Shown here: positions 1-10,300 of the stretch, one piece after another
Layout: each line of letters begins with the position of its first letter
How positions within the stretch are numbered: position 1 is the first letter of the stretch
NCBI GenBank assembly: GCA_010909165.1
Contig: MU008189.1
Span: forward strand, 496,001 to 560,000
DNA from: Anthoceros angustus
Taxonomy: Eukaryota; Streptophyta; Anthocerotopsida; Anthocerotales; Anthocerotaceae
Reading direction: 5' to 3'
Length of the DNA: 64,000 nucleotides
The notes under the pieces: generated by a model
What the model was told of the DNA's origin: nothing
What the model saw: the letters and a program-made list of their open reading frames with translations, nothing else
Database searches by the model: none
Translations under genes and position numbers: made by a program

Positions 1-84
1 GTGCCCCTCACCAAGCCCATGCCAGGAGCTTCAACGCGCCCACGCTCCGGATCGCCGAAGTAGATCGTCGTTTGCAAAGCTTCG

Positions 85-686
85 CTACTGCGGGGATGGC
101 GGGATGAGATTCACCAGGACGCAGAACAACGCCAGGACTGCGATAGCAGCGTAGAGCAGAAAATCGGCACTTCCAAATGCGTTCAGCACGCGATCCGCAC
201 CCTCACCCATCTCATACTGGCCACCCCTGACAGCGCCACCCCACTGCAACGCACACAATCAGATGCTTGCTAAGGCAGGAAGAGATGCAGAATGCGGAGT
301 GGCTATGCACGGACTTCGGTTAACCGAGGGCCCCCGGATTCGCTCCTTGGATCACCATCGGGAGCCCTAAGGTCGGGAGATGGTGGTGCGGGAGCTGCAT
401 CCCCCTTGCTGTAGCTCAGCCAGGCTTCGTCCCAGTCCCTCTCCTCCCTGGAACGCCCTACGCCCCCATCGCCCCCTGCGCCAGGACAAGACAAGACAAG
501 ACATGATGAATCCGGCCATGACCTGGTGGACATCATGCACCGCCAATCAGCAAGCAACCACACTTCCACACCAGCCTCGTCCGATCTGCCGTCAGAGACG
601 CATCGCGGTCGCAGGCCGGAGCGACGCCGTTGCTGCATCCTGGTCTTCAGAACAAGGAATCCATTCCTTCCTGCCAAGACAGGCAT
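85..686 (-). CDS. Small putative plastid membrane protein, three exons
   Basis: Proposed CDS complement(join(85..243,315..475,572..686)), about 144 residues, in frame across both junctions. The N-terminus is basic and Ser/Arg-rich (MQQRRRSGLRPR) like an organelle transit peptide. The middle holds an acidic/aromatic motif DWDEAWLSYSKGD followed by a Pro-rich stretch. The last exon encodes one hydrophobic helix (FLLYAAIAVLALFCVLVNLI) just before the stop. Short proteins of this build, transit peptide plus DWD-x-AW plus one C-terminal membrane span, occur among unnamed plant chloroplast membrane proteins; I recall the architecture, not a specific family. The donor of the second intron (GAA|GTCCGT) is weak, so that junction is less certain. 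Start chosen at the ATG at 686; an earlier start or exon is possible. No function can be assigned. Confidence 0.4.
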
Positions 687-2070
687 CCATCACTTCCACG
701 GCCATGGTCCGCCATGGATGGCTACAAAGACAGGTGAATCCCAACCCACCCCGCAAGGTGTCTAGCTACCTGTTGCCAAGAAGCCAGGGTTGAGGGACTC
801 CGACACTGCCGGGAAGCAGGGGACAAGATGCATCCCTGTCAAGGATGGAGGCATTTGCACTTTGCAGGCACCAACGCAACGGTCTTCCCGGAAGTCGACA
901 GGTAGTTCGGAAGCAACACCTTCACACCCACCGGCTGACAGAGATGGTCACCCTACTGCCTTGTTAGACGATCGACATCTGTTCTACGCGATTTGTGGAT
1001 GTCCTTGCCTCTCTCTCTATGGGGTTCAGCACAGATATGAAGGGCTCGGGGACCATTTGGCAAATTGGCAGTGGTTCGCGAAAGCAAATCAAACGCCTGG
1101 ATTTGGCGGTGAGCGGGAGCTCCTTCAAGCTCTTGGGCAGCCACCATGACGGCATTTCTGCAACCGCAGCCGTATCTTCTGTGTCCCTGCTATATCCGGC
1201 CAGCACAGCTGCCAGATTCTCTCATCTCTACGATGTTTGCACTCATCGTCCTACACGGAGGAGCGTCTCGGCACCCACAGCCTCCAGCACTTGCATAGCA
1301 GGTGCAATCTGATAGCGGCCTCCAGAACTGCACACCTTGCATGAGCTGCTGTAGCTCCATGTGGAGTGGTGAATCCAGGCCCACCTCGCCGGCTATCAGA
1401 TAGTAAAGGATACAGGTATTAGCTTCCAGAATAAATCCTTCTTTTCTGGGATTGCGCAAGGGACGTGCTCTCCTTCCAAGAGATTTTGTTCTGGAAGGAC
1501 CCGGCCGACCTCCATGCGTCTGCGTGGCCAGATTTCAGTAAACAACGTTATTTGTACACAGGCAGCGGAGCTCGCTGGAAATCGAGAGGCAACTTCTTCG
1601 TCCTCTTCGTCCTGGCTCCGATCGGTGTGCTAAACATTTGAGGGTGGGGAAGTGGCCCTCCGTCAGTCTTGGGTTCCACAGACTCCATTTTTGTTAGTCT
1701 GACAGGTGACGTACAGATTGCACGTTGCCCAGGGAAATGTGCAGCTTGTCCTGGCGGCTCCGGAGTTCGTGGCTGGATAGCCATAGCCTTTGTGGGTTTT
1801 TGCGGTTGGGGGAATAAGAGGGAGTATTCTAGGATGAGAGTGGGAAGTTCTGTGGGGTCGCATTCTGCTGCATGATCTCGAGCTTCGGCAGGATTCTACA
1901 GGAGCGCAACAGGGCTAGGCCTTGTGGACATGCACACGGGTGTGCTTGTGCCAGATGCTATTGTTTGTGAATGAGCACTGGGGGTTATCCTGCACCCAAG
2001 ACGAGGGCAGGGGAAAGGGGACGGGAAAGGACAGTGGGTGCTCCTGCTCATCCACCATGAGAGGCCCAGA
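687..2070. other. Intergenic region upstream of receptor kinase
   Basis: No coding sequence that I recognise on either strand. Open frames here are short, overlap one another on both strands and show no domain. It probably contains the 5' ends and promoters of the two divergent flanking genes. Confidence 0.4.
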
Positions 2071-4102
2071 ATGAGGATGGTGGGACGCTGGGCAGCATTT
2101 GCTACAGTTCTGCCCATGCTGATCGTGCTTGTGTCGTGCAGAGCTGTGCCTGTGGAGAGGAGAACCTTGGACGCGCAGGATGGCTCTTCTGCTTGTCCCT
2201 TGAATTTCACGGCGTGGGCAGTGTTTCCTTGGATTGGAGAGCAAATCAAGAGCAGCTCTGTGGACAAGCAGTGCTCAGGGGTGAATGCCGGCTTGAACCT
2301 CGCTCTGTCTGTGCATGTTCGTGCCACCGGCACCTTTTTTGTGGCTCAAGATGATGGAGCTCTTTGCATCAATGACTTGGAGGTGAGTGGGTTTCTTCTC
2401 CAGACCACGTTGCGCTCGCAAGTGGTTGTTGTGATGGGGACGATTGTGAAGCTCAGCCCTGTGGTGTGTGATGCAGTCGGCGGTGCAGTCATATGGACCG
2501 TCTTCCACCTTGCTGCAGCAGTGTAACATCACTCTAGACCAGTTGTCCGACTCCTCCAGCCGCTGCGAGGGCAACCTGACAAGCAGTGACATACGAAGCC
2601 GGATTCCTCCTGATGAGTGGGCAACCATCAACGCCACTTGCGGGGTTTCTCTTGATGAACTTGCAACGTGCAGCCTCTGCACCACCAGCTTAGTGAACTT
2701 GTCGCAGAGGCTGAATGGAAATGGCTCCAGTGCGCAGTGCTTCGATGCCGTCAACATATGGGCAGCTGCGGTGGTAAACAGCCAAGGGCCCTTCGATCCT
2801 GACACTGCCAGATGCTTGTTCGCCATCGGTCAATGGAGTTCCAGCAAAGGACGAGTCCTCCGGAAGGTAACCATCGCGGCAGCGGCAGGGGGAACCCTGC
2901 TCATTGCCATCATTGTTGCAGGCGGGATATGGTACAGGTGCAGGAAGCGGAGGCTGGCCAAGGTGAAAGCACACAGCAAGCTTCTACAGGGGTTTGCCGA
3001 GTCCGCCTTGCATGCTCACAGCAGCGTGGTGTGGTATGACATGTCCGACATCAAGGCTGCTACCAGGAACTTCCACAGGGACACCATCATCGGCAGTGGT
3101 GGCTACGGCAATGTGTTCAAGGGCCAGCTGCCCGACGGCTCCGTCGTGGCACTGAAGAGATTCAAAAACTGCTCGCCGGCTGGGGACAAGGATTTCGCCC
3201 ACGAAGTCGAGGTTGTTGCCAGTGTCCGGCACCGGAACCTGGTAGGGCTGAGAGGCTGCTCCATCTTGAGCGGCCCTCTGGAGGGGCACCAGAGAATCAT
3301 CGTCTTGGAGTTTGTCCCCAACGGCACACTCCAGGATCACCTGTTCGGGAAGGAGTACCCGCCCTTGGACTGGCCGACCAGGAAGAAAATAGCCATCGGC
3401 ACTGCCAGGGGAGTGAGCTACCTCCACAACGATGTGAAGCCGGCTATCCTCCACAGGGACATCAAGTGCAGCAACATCCTGCTGGATGAGGACATGAATG
3501 CTAGGGTTGCAGATTTCGGGCTGGCCAAGTTCGCACCAGAGGGCATGACCCATCTCACTACCAGAGCAGGAGGCACTCCTGGGTACATTGCTCCCGAGTA
3601 CGCTCTGCTCGGACAGCTGACAGAGAAGAGTGATGTCTACAGCTTCGGCATCGTCCTGCTGGAGCTTCTCACAGGGGTGAAGGCTCTCAAGGCAGCCGTG
3701 AAGCAGGGAGACTCGCCTGTGCTCATCAGCGACTGGGCCTGGGACCACGCCAAGGCTGGCAGGGTAGAGGAAGTGTTGGACCCCAGAATGGAGAACCAAG
3801 AGCCTCCAGAGGTGATGGCCAGATTTATGTTCATCGCACTGCTCTGTTCTCACTACCAGGTGAACGCCAGACCTTCCATGGAGGAAGCTCTCAAGTGGCT
3901 AGAGAACGAACTTATCCTTCTTCCCCCCATTCCTGAGCGTGACATCCCGCTCACCTCGACTATCGATGAGATAGAGAGGTCCCTCGGCGGCTCAGAAAAC
4001 ATGTCCAGCAAAAGCGGTTTCCAGTCCTACAGCAGCTCCGGCACAAATTCAGAGATACCCTCGAAGACCTCCACATTTCGGACCACACCAGAGAGGGACT
4101 AA
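2071..4102 (+). CDS. SPARK-domain receptor-like Ser/Thr kinase (RKF3-like)
   Basis: CDS join(2071..2382,2477..4102), 645 residues. Residues about 1-25 form a signal peptide (FATVLPMLIVLVSC). A Cys-rich ectodomain follows that begins CPLNFTAW, the start of the SPARK domain of RKF3-type kinases, with further paired cysteines and N-glycosylation sites (NIT, NLT, NAT). A single membrane span (AAGGTLLIAIIVAGGIWY) leads to a complete kinase: glycine loop IGSGGYGNVFKG, catalytic Lys in VALKRF, HRDIKCSNILL, DFGLAKF, GTPGYIAPEY. It is an RD kinase, so expected to be active. The Ser/Thr-rich tail after about residue 600 is likely a phosphorylation region. The intron donor is GAG|GTGAGT; two in-frame acceptors lie 12 bp apart (before 2477 or 2489), so the junction can vary by four residues. 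The family acts at the plasma membrane; the ligand is unknown. Confidence 0.9.
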
Positions 4103-4295
4103 AGAACTTCTGGGTAGTACAAGCTGGTATTGTACATGATATTATTATTTAAAAAGAAAACGTTCCTCCCTCCAACAATTTTCTCAGCTCCAACTGCACA
4201 CGTGCATCCTCCCTGCCCTTCCTGCTGGAACGTGTCTTCAGTCTTGGTACTCTTCTAAAAGTTCTAAATGCATCAAACCCAAAACTTGGCCCGCC

Positions 4296-5975
4296 TCAAT
4301 GGCCCAACTGTTCAATTATTCCAGGAAGTGATTGGGCTCCAACAAAGAGAGCATCCGCAAACAGGACCACGACAACCTGGGCACGCCCAAACATAGGACA
4401 ATGTGATGAGATCAGAAGCTAGTAAAGACAAAACAAAAAAAGGCCCCAAGTAAATACATGCAACAAACATACCAGTCGCCCAAAAAACATTGCTCTGTAT
4501 CCCCATCCTTCCTTAGCAGCCTGAGCACGCTGTTGATCCGTCCACCTGCGAGTGCCCAGCGTCCACACTTGTTATTGAGCCATCGCAGTGAAATGACCGT
4601 CAAAGAAACTGTGCTGCGTGATAGAGTACGTACCCCAGGAACTCTGAGATACCACCGATTCCAGCAAACTTAAATGGCTGCGAACCTTCCCTTTCCAAAT
4701 CCTGCGTGCAAAGAAGACTGCTTCATGAGCCCATCCGGGACCAGTCGGTGTCCTAGGGGAGTCATTCAGGATAGGCAAGCCACGAAACATACCCCTTCCT
4801 CTGCAGCCTCAAGGCCCCCGCTGATCCAAAACAGATTCCTGTACCCCACTTTGTACATTTGTTCACATGCTGCGAGTGACCTGTCACGGGAACCCGTCAG
4901 ATGGAAGAGCAAGCCTCCAAGACGACTTGACCTGCACAGTGAGAGTAGGCAAGGCGACACTCGACCAGGAGGGAGAAGAATACCTCAAACCTCGTTGGCA
5001 GGTCACAACCACATTCGCACTCTTTGGGATTCTAGCGACCACGTCGGGCATAAACCGTCTGCGCCCAGCAACAAAACAGCATTGTTACAGCGAACTGTGA
5101 GGCGAGATGAGAAACAAAAATGAGTTAGGACATCGGGAGGATGGAGAGGCTCACTCGTTATATTTGGTCACAGGGTCACCGCTCCACCATCCACCTGCAA
5201 CAGCAACAGCCACAGGCAGATGAATGATCGGAAAGTGAGTTCCAGCTTCTCTTCTGAGTCTGGAGAAGAGAAGGAGAATTAGCAAGGGATGAGATGGGAC
5301 ATACCCATGGTGAAGCTCGTCAGCTTCTTCAGCAAGGAGCCAGGGTCTATGGCTTTGTCAACATCATACATGGGAATCCACACCGAATTCTTAACTGCTG
5401 CCTGGACATCAGAGAAAGCCCTGTCAGTACTGGAACATGAGATCCGGCGAGAGCAATGCGGAAGCCAAAGTTGTGACCCCTGCTCCCACCCACCTTATCC
5501 CGCTCGTACGATGGCCGAACGTCCAGCAAAGTGTAGTCCGTCAGCTGCAGTGCATAGCCGGCTTCTTTGGGCGACATGGACTTCACCCTCCCCTCTTGCA
5601 CCTGCACCGCACCACACGGGCATTCAGACTTGGCCCCTGCTGCGGGCAGCACGCCAGGCCTCCTGCCCACAACCAATGCACTGCCATTCCATCCCATTCC
5701 CGGTGCTAGCAAGCCGGGCAATGCAGAATCACCTGCCTCGCCCACCGCTTCTCGGCTGCCATCATCTCCTTCATCTGCTCCGCCAAGTCCGCGCGCACCG
5801 CAAGCTGGCGAGCAGGAACCCGCTGCCGCCTCGCCCCATGGCTACCGCCGGCAGGCAACTGCAAAGGCCTCTGAGGCGCCCAGAGCGCAGAGGCGCCGGA
5901 CTGGAGAGCCCCCGTCCTGCTCCCCACCAGCAACTGCACCGACAGCCCGGGGCTGGCAACGCCCAGGCCCGCCAT
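4296..5975 (-). CDS. STR14: Plastid rhodanese-like protein, STR14 type
   Basis: CDS complement(join(4296..4376,4473..4545,4634..4701,4793..4880,4984..5058,5155..5194,5305..5401,5494..5601,5733..5975)), 290 residues, in frame across all eight introns. An Ala/Arg/Ser-rich N-terminus looks like a transit peptide. Then come EKRWARQ, the rhodanese core KSMSPKEAGYALQ and TLLDVRPSYER, the GGWWSG turn, the loop TCQRGLRSLAACE with the candidate catalytic Cys, NLFWISGGLEAAEEG, IGGISEFLGWTDQQRA, and a hydrophobic C-terminal helix (VVVVLFADALFVGAQSL). This domain order matches the sulfurtransferase-like STR14 proteins of plant chloroplasts. Their substrate is not established; rhodaneses in general transfer sulfane sulfur through the loop Cys. 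The gene is convergent with the receptor kinase, with only 193 bp between the two stop codons. Confidence 0.88.
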
Positions 5976-7000
5976 TGCTTCCGCGCACCGTCACGACCGA
6001 ATTCAGGAGCCCTGCGCGGCCCGACCCACCAGGCTCAACCTCAACCTCAACCTTGGTCTCCGCCAAGCCCTCAGACACATTCCAGCTGCGGAAATGGCGG
6101 CGGGCTCAGCGTGGGGTCTCGCCCAAATCCGTGGCACGCACGCAACAAACGCACAAACCCACAAACCCACAAACCCACAAGTCCACGACATTCCACCCCG
6201 CTGCGCACGTACCTGCCGAGGAGATGGTGACAGCATCGATACCCCTGTCCTGCTGCTCGCAACCGGCCGGGCTTGGCTGCCTTCCGGGCTACCGACTCTC
6301 AGCAGCATGCTGCCTCGCCTCTCTCGAGGCTCGATCCGGATTTTGTTGCAGAGCGTGAAGTATATCCTCAGTGCGGATGTCTGGAGTATGTAGTCTTATC
6401 TCGCACCGGTAAAAAGGTACTTAGAGGAAGTGGGTCCTTCCGGGGAGGTAATCCCTTCCATGGCAGGAGGAAAAGTGAAGCGAGCTGAGCACCGAATAAT
6501 GTGATCATCCTGCGCGGACTGCTGGAGTTGTCGCGAGCCATCTCCGAGAGGCTTTCCTGCGTGCGGTATTTTGGTGGCAGGAGCCTTGAGAATTGGGGTG
6601 CCGGGGAGGCGAGATGTGGATTCCCACATCTCCTGGACGGGAGGGCCGAGACCTGGCCGTCCAGCATCATTTCACCCCTGCACAAGGATGACCTGAACCA
6701 AGCACCCCCGTCGTGCAAACGGATTTCTCATGGAAGGCGGCAAGCGCAGAAATGACACACAGACTCAATCAGACCAGCACGCCCAACATAGCAGTTCAAT
6801 ATGTAGTTCGGAATTGGAAGTTGAGAGGGAAAGAAGAAGTTGAGATAAGGTGCGGAAATAAACAAAGCTCCTTCATTGATCGCAACATAAAGCATTTATA
6901 ATATCCACAACCTCCAGGCAATCGAGGTACATAGTTGACCGGCCAGTCTGAAATATATTTGTACAAGATAGACTGCTTTGTCAGGACCAAATAGGACCAA
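5976..7000. other. Upstream region of the rhodanese gene
   Basis: Contains the presumed promoter and 5' leader of the minus-strand rhodanese gene. Proline- and serine-rich plus-strand frames over 5567-6358 are antisense shadow of the transit-peptide exon. Apart from a short simple repeat near 6146-6180 I see no feature. Confidence 0.4.
6143..6182. repeat. Short tandem repeat of ACAAACCC units
   Basis: About four copies of an 8-9 bp unit (CACAAACC-like) in direct tandem. A simple microsatellite in the upstream region of the rhodanese gene; it is not telomeric sequence. Confidence 0.7.
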
Positions 7001-10000
7001 ATGGGGTTGTTGGCAAAGACACCGGATTTATGGAATTTATATCACCTTTAAGAACTCTTGCAAACCAATCCGTTTTCCGTCGGTTAGTGTGTTGTCCTAA
7101 ATACTTAATAAATAATTATTAAATTAATAAGTTAACCAAGTTATTAAATTAAAATAACTCATGAAGTTAAGTGAGTAATCAGGTTAAGATATGACACTGG
7201 CATCTCGATGAAAGATGGACTTATCCGTGAATAGCTGGAATTTTGTCAAACAAGCCAGAACACACAATAAGCACGTATGTTCGCGGAACGGGGGACTAGA
7301 GAGGTTGGCAATTTAGGTAGTTTCTACTCTCCGAATATTGTTTATCCATTCTAAGCATCCCATTGAAGAACTAAACAAAGTTTTAATGCTTTCAAGTTAA
7401 CTTGGATTTTGAGCTTGGAAGTTTGACGTTTGCATCCTTTATTTCCTAAGTGATTGCATAATCGCCTAACTTTCAAAATTGGACTATTAGTAACTTGATA
7501 ACCATGGAGTGTGTTGAAAGTGAGTATGCCTGATTCTATCTCGCTAGATATCACTCTCTTAGCTGGTAGTAAGGTATAAGCTCTACCTACTTGGGCATGT
7601 AAACACCTCATGTTGGCTAACTGTGCATTTATGACTTTGGGCCTTGTTCTTCTTTTTGTAATGAATGGTACTAAGCTACAAGTGGAGGTTCTGGTAGAAG
7701 TGCACATATTTTTAGGGTGATTTAGTTCCTTGGAGGCTGCCATTGATAGAAATTGCTACCCAATAGGATTATGTCACTTGTAACCCTGTGGTTGGATAGA
7801 ATGTGTTGCCTAATGAAATCTCTTCCCCCCTAAACTTTACTCTCTCGGCCTCCACCTTTGGTCATTGTTGTTACCTCAATTCCTCTTGACCTTTACTTGC
7901 GTTATCACCTGTTGAGCACCTTGGTTACTTTGTTTCCTTGCTTCCCCCAAGCTAACCATAGCTACTAAGGTTGAACTTCTTTTTACCCTATGCTCATGAG
8001 TGTTTAGTGCGTGTGCAATGGATCCCATCTCACCAATGTTCCAGAAACGAGCACGACAATCCCCTTTTCATGGCTAAGAAAGAGAAGGGGGAGGGGATAT
8101 TCACCAACACCACCAATGTACATCTAAGAAGCTAGACCGAGGTCTGGTCTTCCAGGTCTTCCAGGTCTAGTCTTCTGAACCTAAGTTGTGCATGTTGTTC
8201 GACATAGCTACAAAAATTGCCTCAACGGATGTTATGTGCCTTCTCCACGACATTTGATTCTCTTTTTGAAACGGGACTGATAGGATGGCACTAACTCACC
8301 ATTTGATGCTCCTTTCCTCATCCTCATGAAGGCCTTTGTGTTGCTAGCCGCGTTTCGACAAGTACCTTACACGTGAATAGACATGTCATTTGGTGTGCTT
8401 GCAACTACAAGTGTTGTGATGGCTTGTTGTAGTTGCAATAGTTTTGTTTAGCTCTAGTGTGCTACTGGATATACTTGGTCTATTCTCGTTTTTGTGCCTC
8501 GTAGCGACGGGACCCTAGGTTTGTCAAAGTTTAAAGGCCTCAAAATGACTTGTTCATGGAGCATGCATGCGATTTGGTGGCCATTAGGTGGTCTTGGATT
8601 GAAATGCGACTGTTGATATAGTTCTCCACCTTATGAGAAAAATGCAATGGAGTGCTTACTGCTGGCTGGAAGCCAAAGACTTCATCTTTTGCTACACTGA
8701 CCGGTTCCTGGTGCTGGTTGTGTTGCTACACTTACCACATTTATGTTGGATGCTCTGATGTGTGTGATTTGTGGAGTCAACAGATGTTGATACATTGGCG
8801 TCATGGACATGGACCGGCGTCGAGATGAACGAGAACCCCGATGATTGCCGGAATGTTGGGCGAATGATAGTGGTGCATTGGCAACAACCTGACATGACTC
8901 ACGAAGCATTCTGAACAAGATGTGCCGTAGTCGTGTTGCAAGTCTCAAGCTAGGGGTCGGTGCGGGATGGAAAGGCTGCTATGTGCGCGAACTGCTATGG
9001 CTGGAATCATGTACCTGATGTGTAGAAGGACTGCCGCGTTTTGGCCGTAGATCGACTTGCATTGAATGTTGTGCAAGAAGTAAATGTGTTGTAGACGAGT
9101 CAAATGTCGACTGGTGTTGCTTTGCTTCAAAGGTGTTGACTCTGCAGGTGGGTCCGAGATGGTTGAGACTGGTGGACTACATCATCGTGAGAAGCTGTGG
9201 GTATGATGGACCAGGTGTCGGCTTTGCTTGGTGGGATTAAGTTCGCGACGCCTCCTGTTAGTTGACATTGTGTTTGATAGCGTGGTAGGCCTTTTCTGGT
9301 TGCAAGTTTTGCTTGGTGTGCTACTACGGCTGGTGGATGCTAGGTATGCAAGCTGGGCGGATCAAGATGGGGTGGTCAATCTGAAACATGACCAGGATGC
9401 CCTGTGTGACTGCCAGTATCGTCACTGCCTCTGGGGATCCGGTGATGCTATGTATTTTCTATCATTGAGCGTGCGTTTGTGATCTGGACCTGCACAAAAA
9501 ACATGGTATTCGAATGAAGTCATGTGTGCAAGACCATCTATACAAGGCTATAGGGAGCAATAACCTTTGTGGATACAACCATTGTAGAACAATCTTGGAT
9601 GGTCAGAACTCAAATACATAAACCAGCTCCAAAAAAGTCCAAAAAAAAAACAGAATTCATAATGAGAAAGTCTCATGTGGATTATGTCCAACACTTAAGG
9701 GTTAATCAAAGGCTCTTTATGTGATGGCACTTTGATTTTAGTGTCCAACATGAATGAGATTTTAGTGTCCAACACTCGCAACTTGGACACGAAATTCGAC
9801 AACAGGGAACACAGGACTCTCTGAAGAGTGCAAAACGGTAAAAAGTGCTCCCAACCACTGCTGTCTTAAACTCCACGGCGCGAACGGTAGAGAGAGAGTA
9901 TTTGAAGTGCGTGGACGGTTCTAGTGAAGGACCTTTGGGTGGGCCATATGGATGTTTGGGCGCGCATTTGAGAAGCGGTTGTAGCATGAGGCAGGAATTG

Positions 10001-10080
10001 GAGGGCCGTGTGCCGGCCGGTGTCGAAAGGGGGGTGAAAATGGGTGAATGCTGGCTAGGTCATGGCGGGAGGGGATCTGC
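7001..10080. other. AT-rich gene-poor region
   Basis: Three kilobases of mostly AT-rich sequence with stop codons in all frames and no recognisable protein. Short direct repeats occur (for example the 14-mer TTTTAGTGTCCAAC twice near 9735-9775). It may contain old transposon remnants, but I can support no family. Confidence 0.4.
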
Positions 10081-10083
10081 TTA

Positions 10084-10132
10084 GCTGGCTGGCTGGCTGG
10101 CTGGCGGGCTGGCGGGCTGGCGGGCTGGATGC
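10084..10132. repeat. GGCT/GGCG tetranucleotide repeat
   Basis: An imperfect run of GGCT units passing into GGCGGGCT units, about 170 bp upstream of the proposed start of the coiled-coil/RING-like gene. It may lie in its 5' leader or promoter. Confidence 0.7.
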
Positions 10133-10300
10133 CGCTGCGGCACTGGCGATGGCCTGGTGCAGCAGAAGATGCGTAATTTGAGAGAGGCGGGGGAACGCAA
10201 ATAGCATTGTGGTGACAGTGTGATCAGAGGAAGGTCAGGTGGGAAAGGAACCGAGGGAGCAACAGGGATCAGGACTGGAAGTTTTGGATGTGTTGATTCG

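Noticed and set aside
2984-3853. 289-codon minus-strand open frame
   Set aside because: Antisense shadow of the kinase domain; no domain of its own.
6143-6182. Possible interstitial telomere repeat
   Set aside because: The unit is ACAAACCC-like, not the plant telomere unit CCCTAAA.
5289-6358. Long Pro/Ser/His-rich plus-strand frames
   Set aside because: Antisense to the rhodanese transit-peptide exon and its upstream region; composition is that of reversed Ala/Gly/Arg codons.
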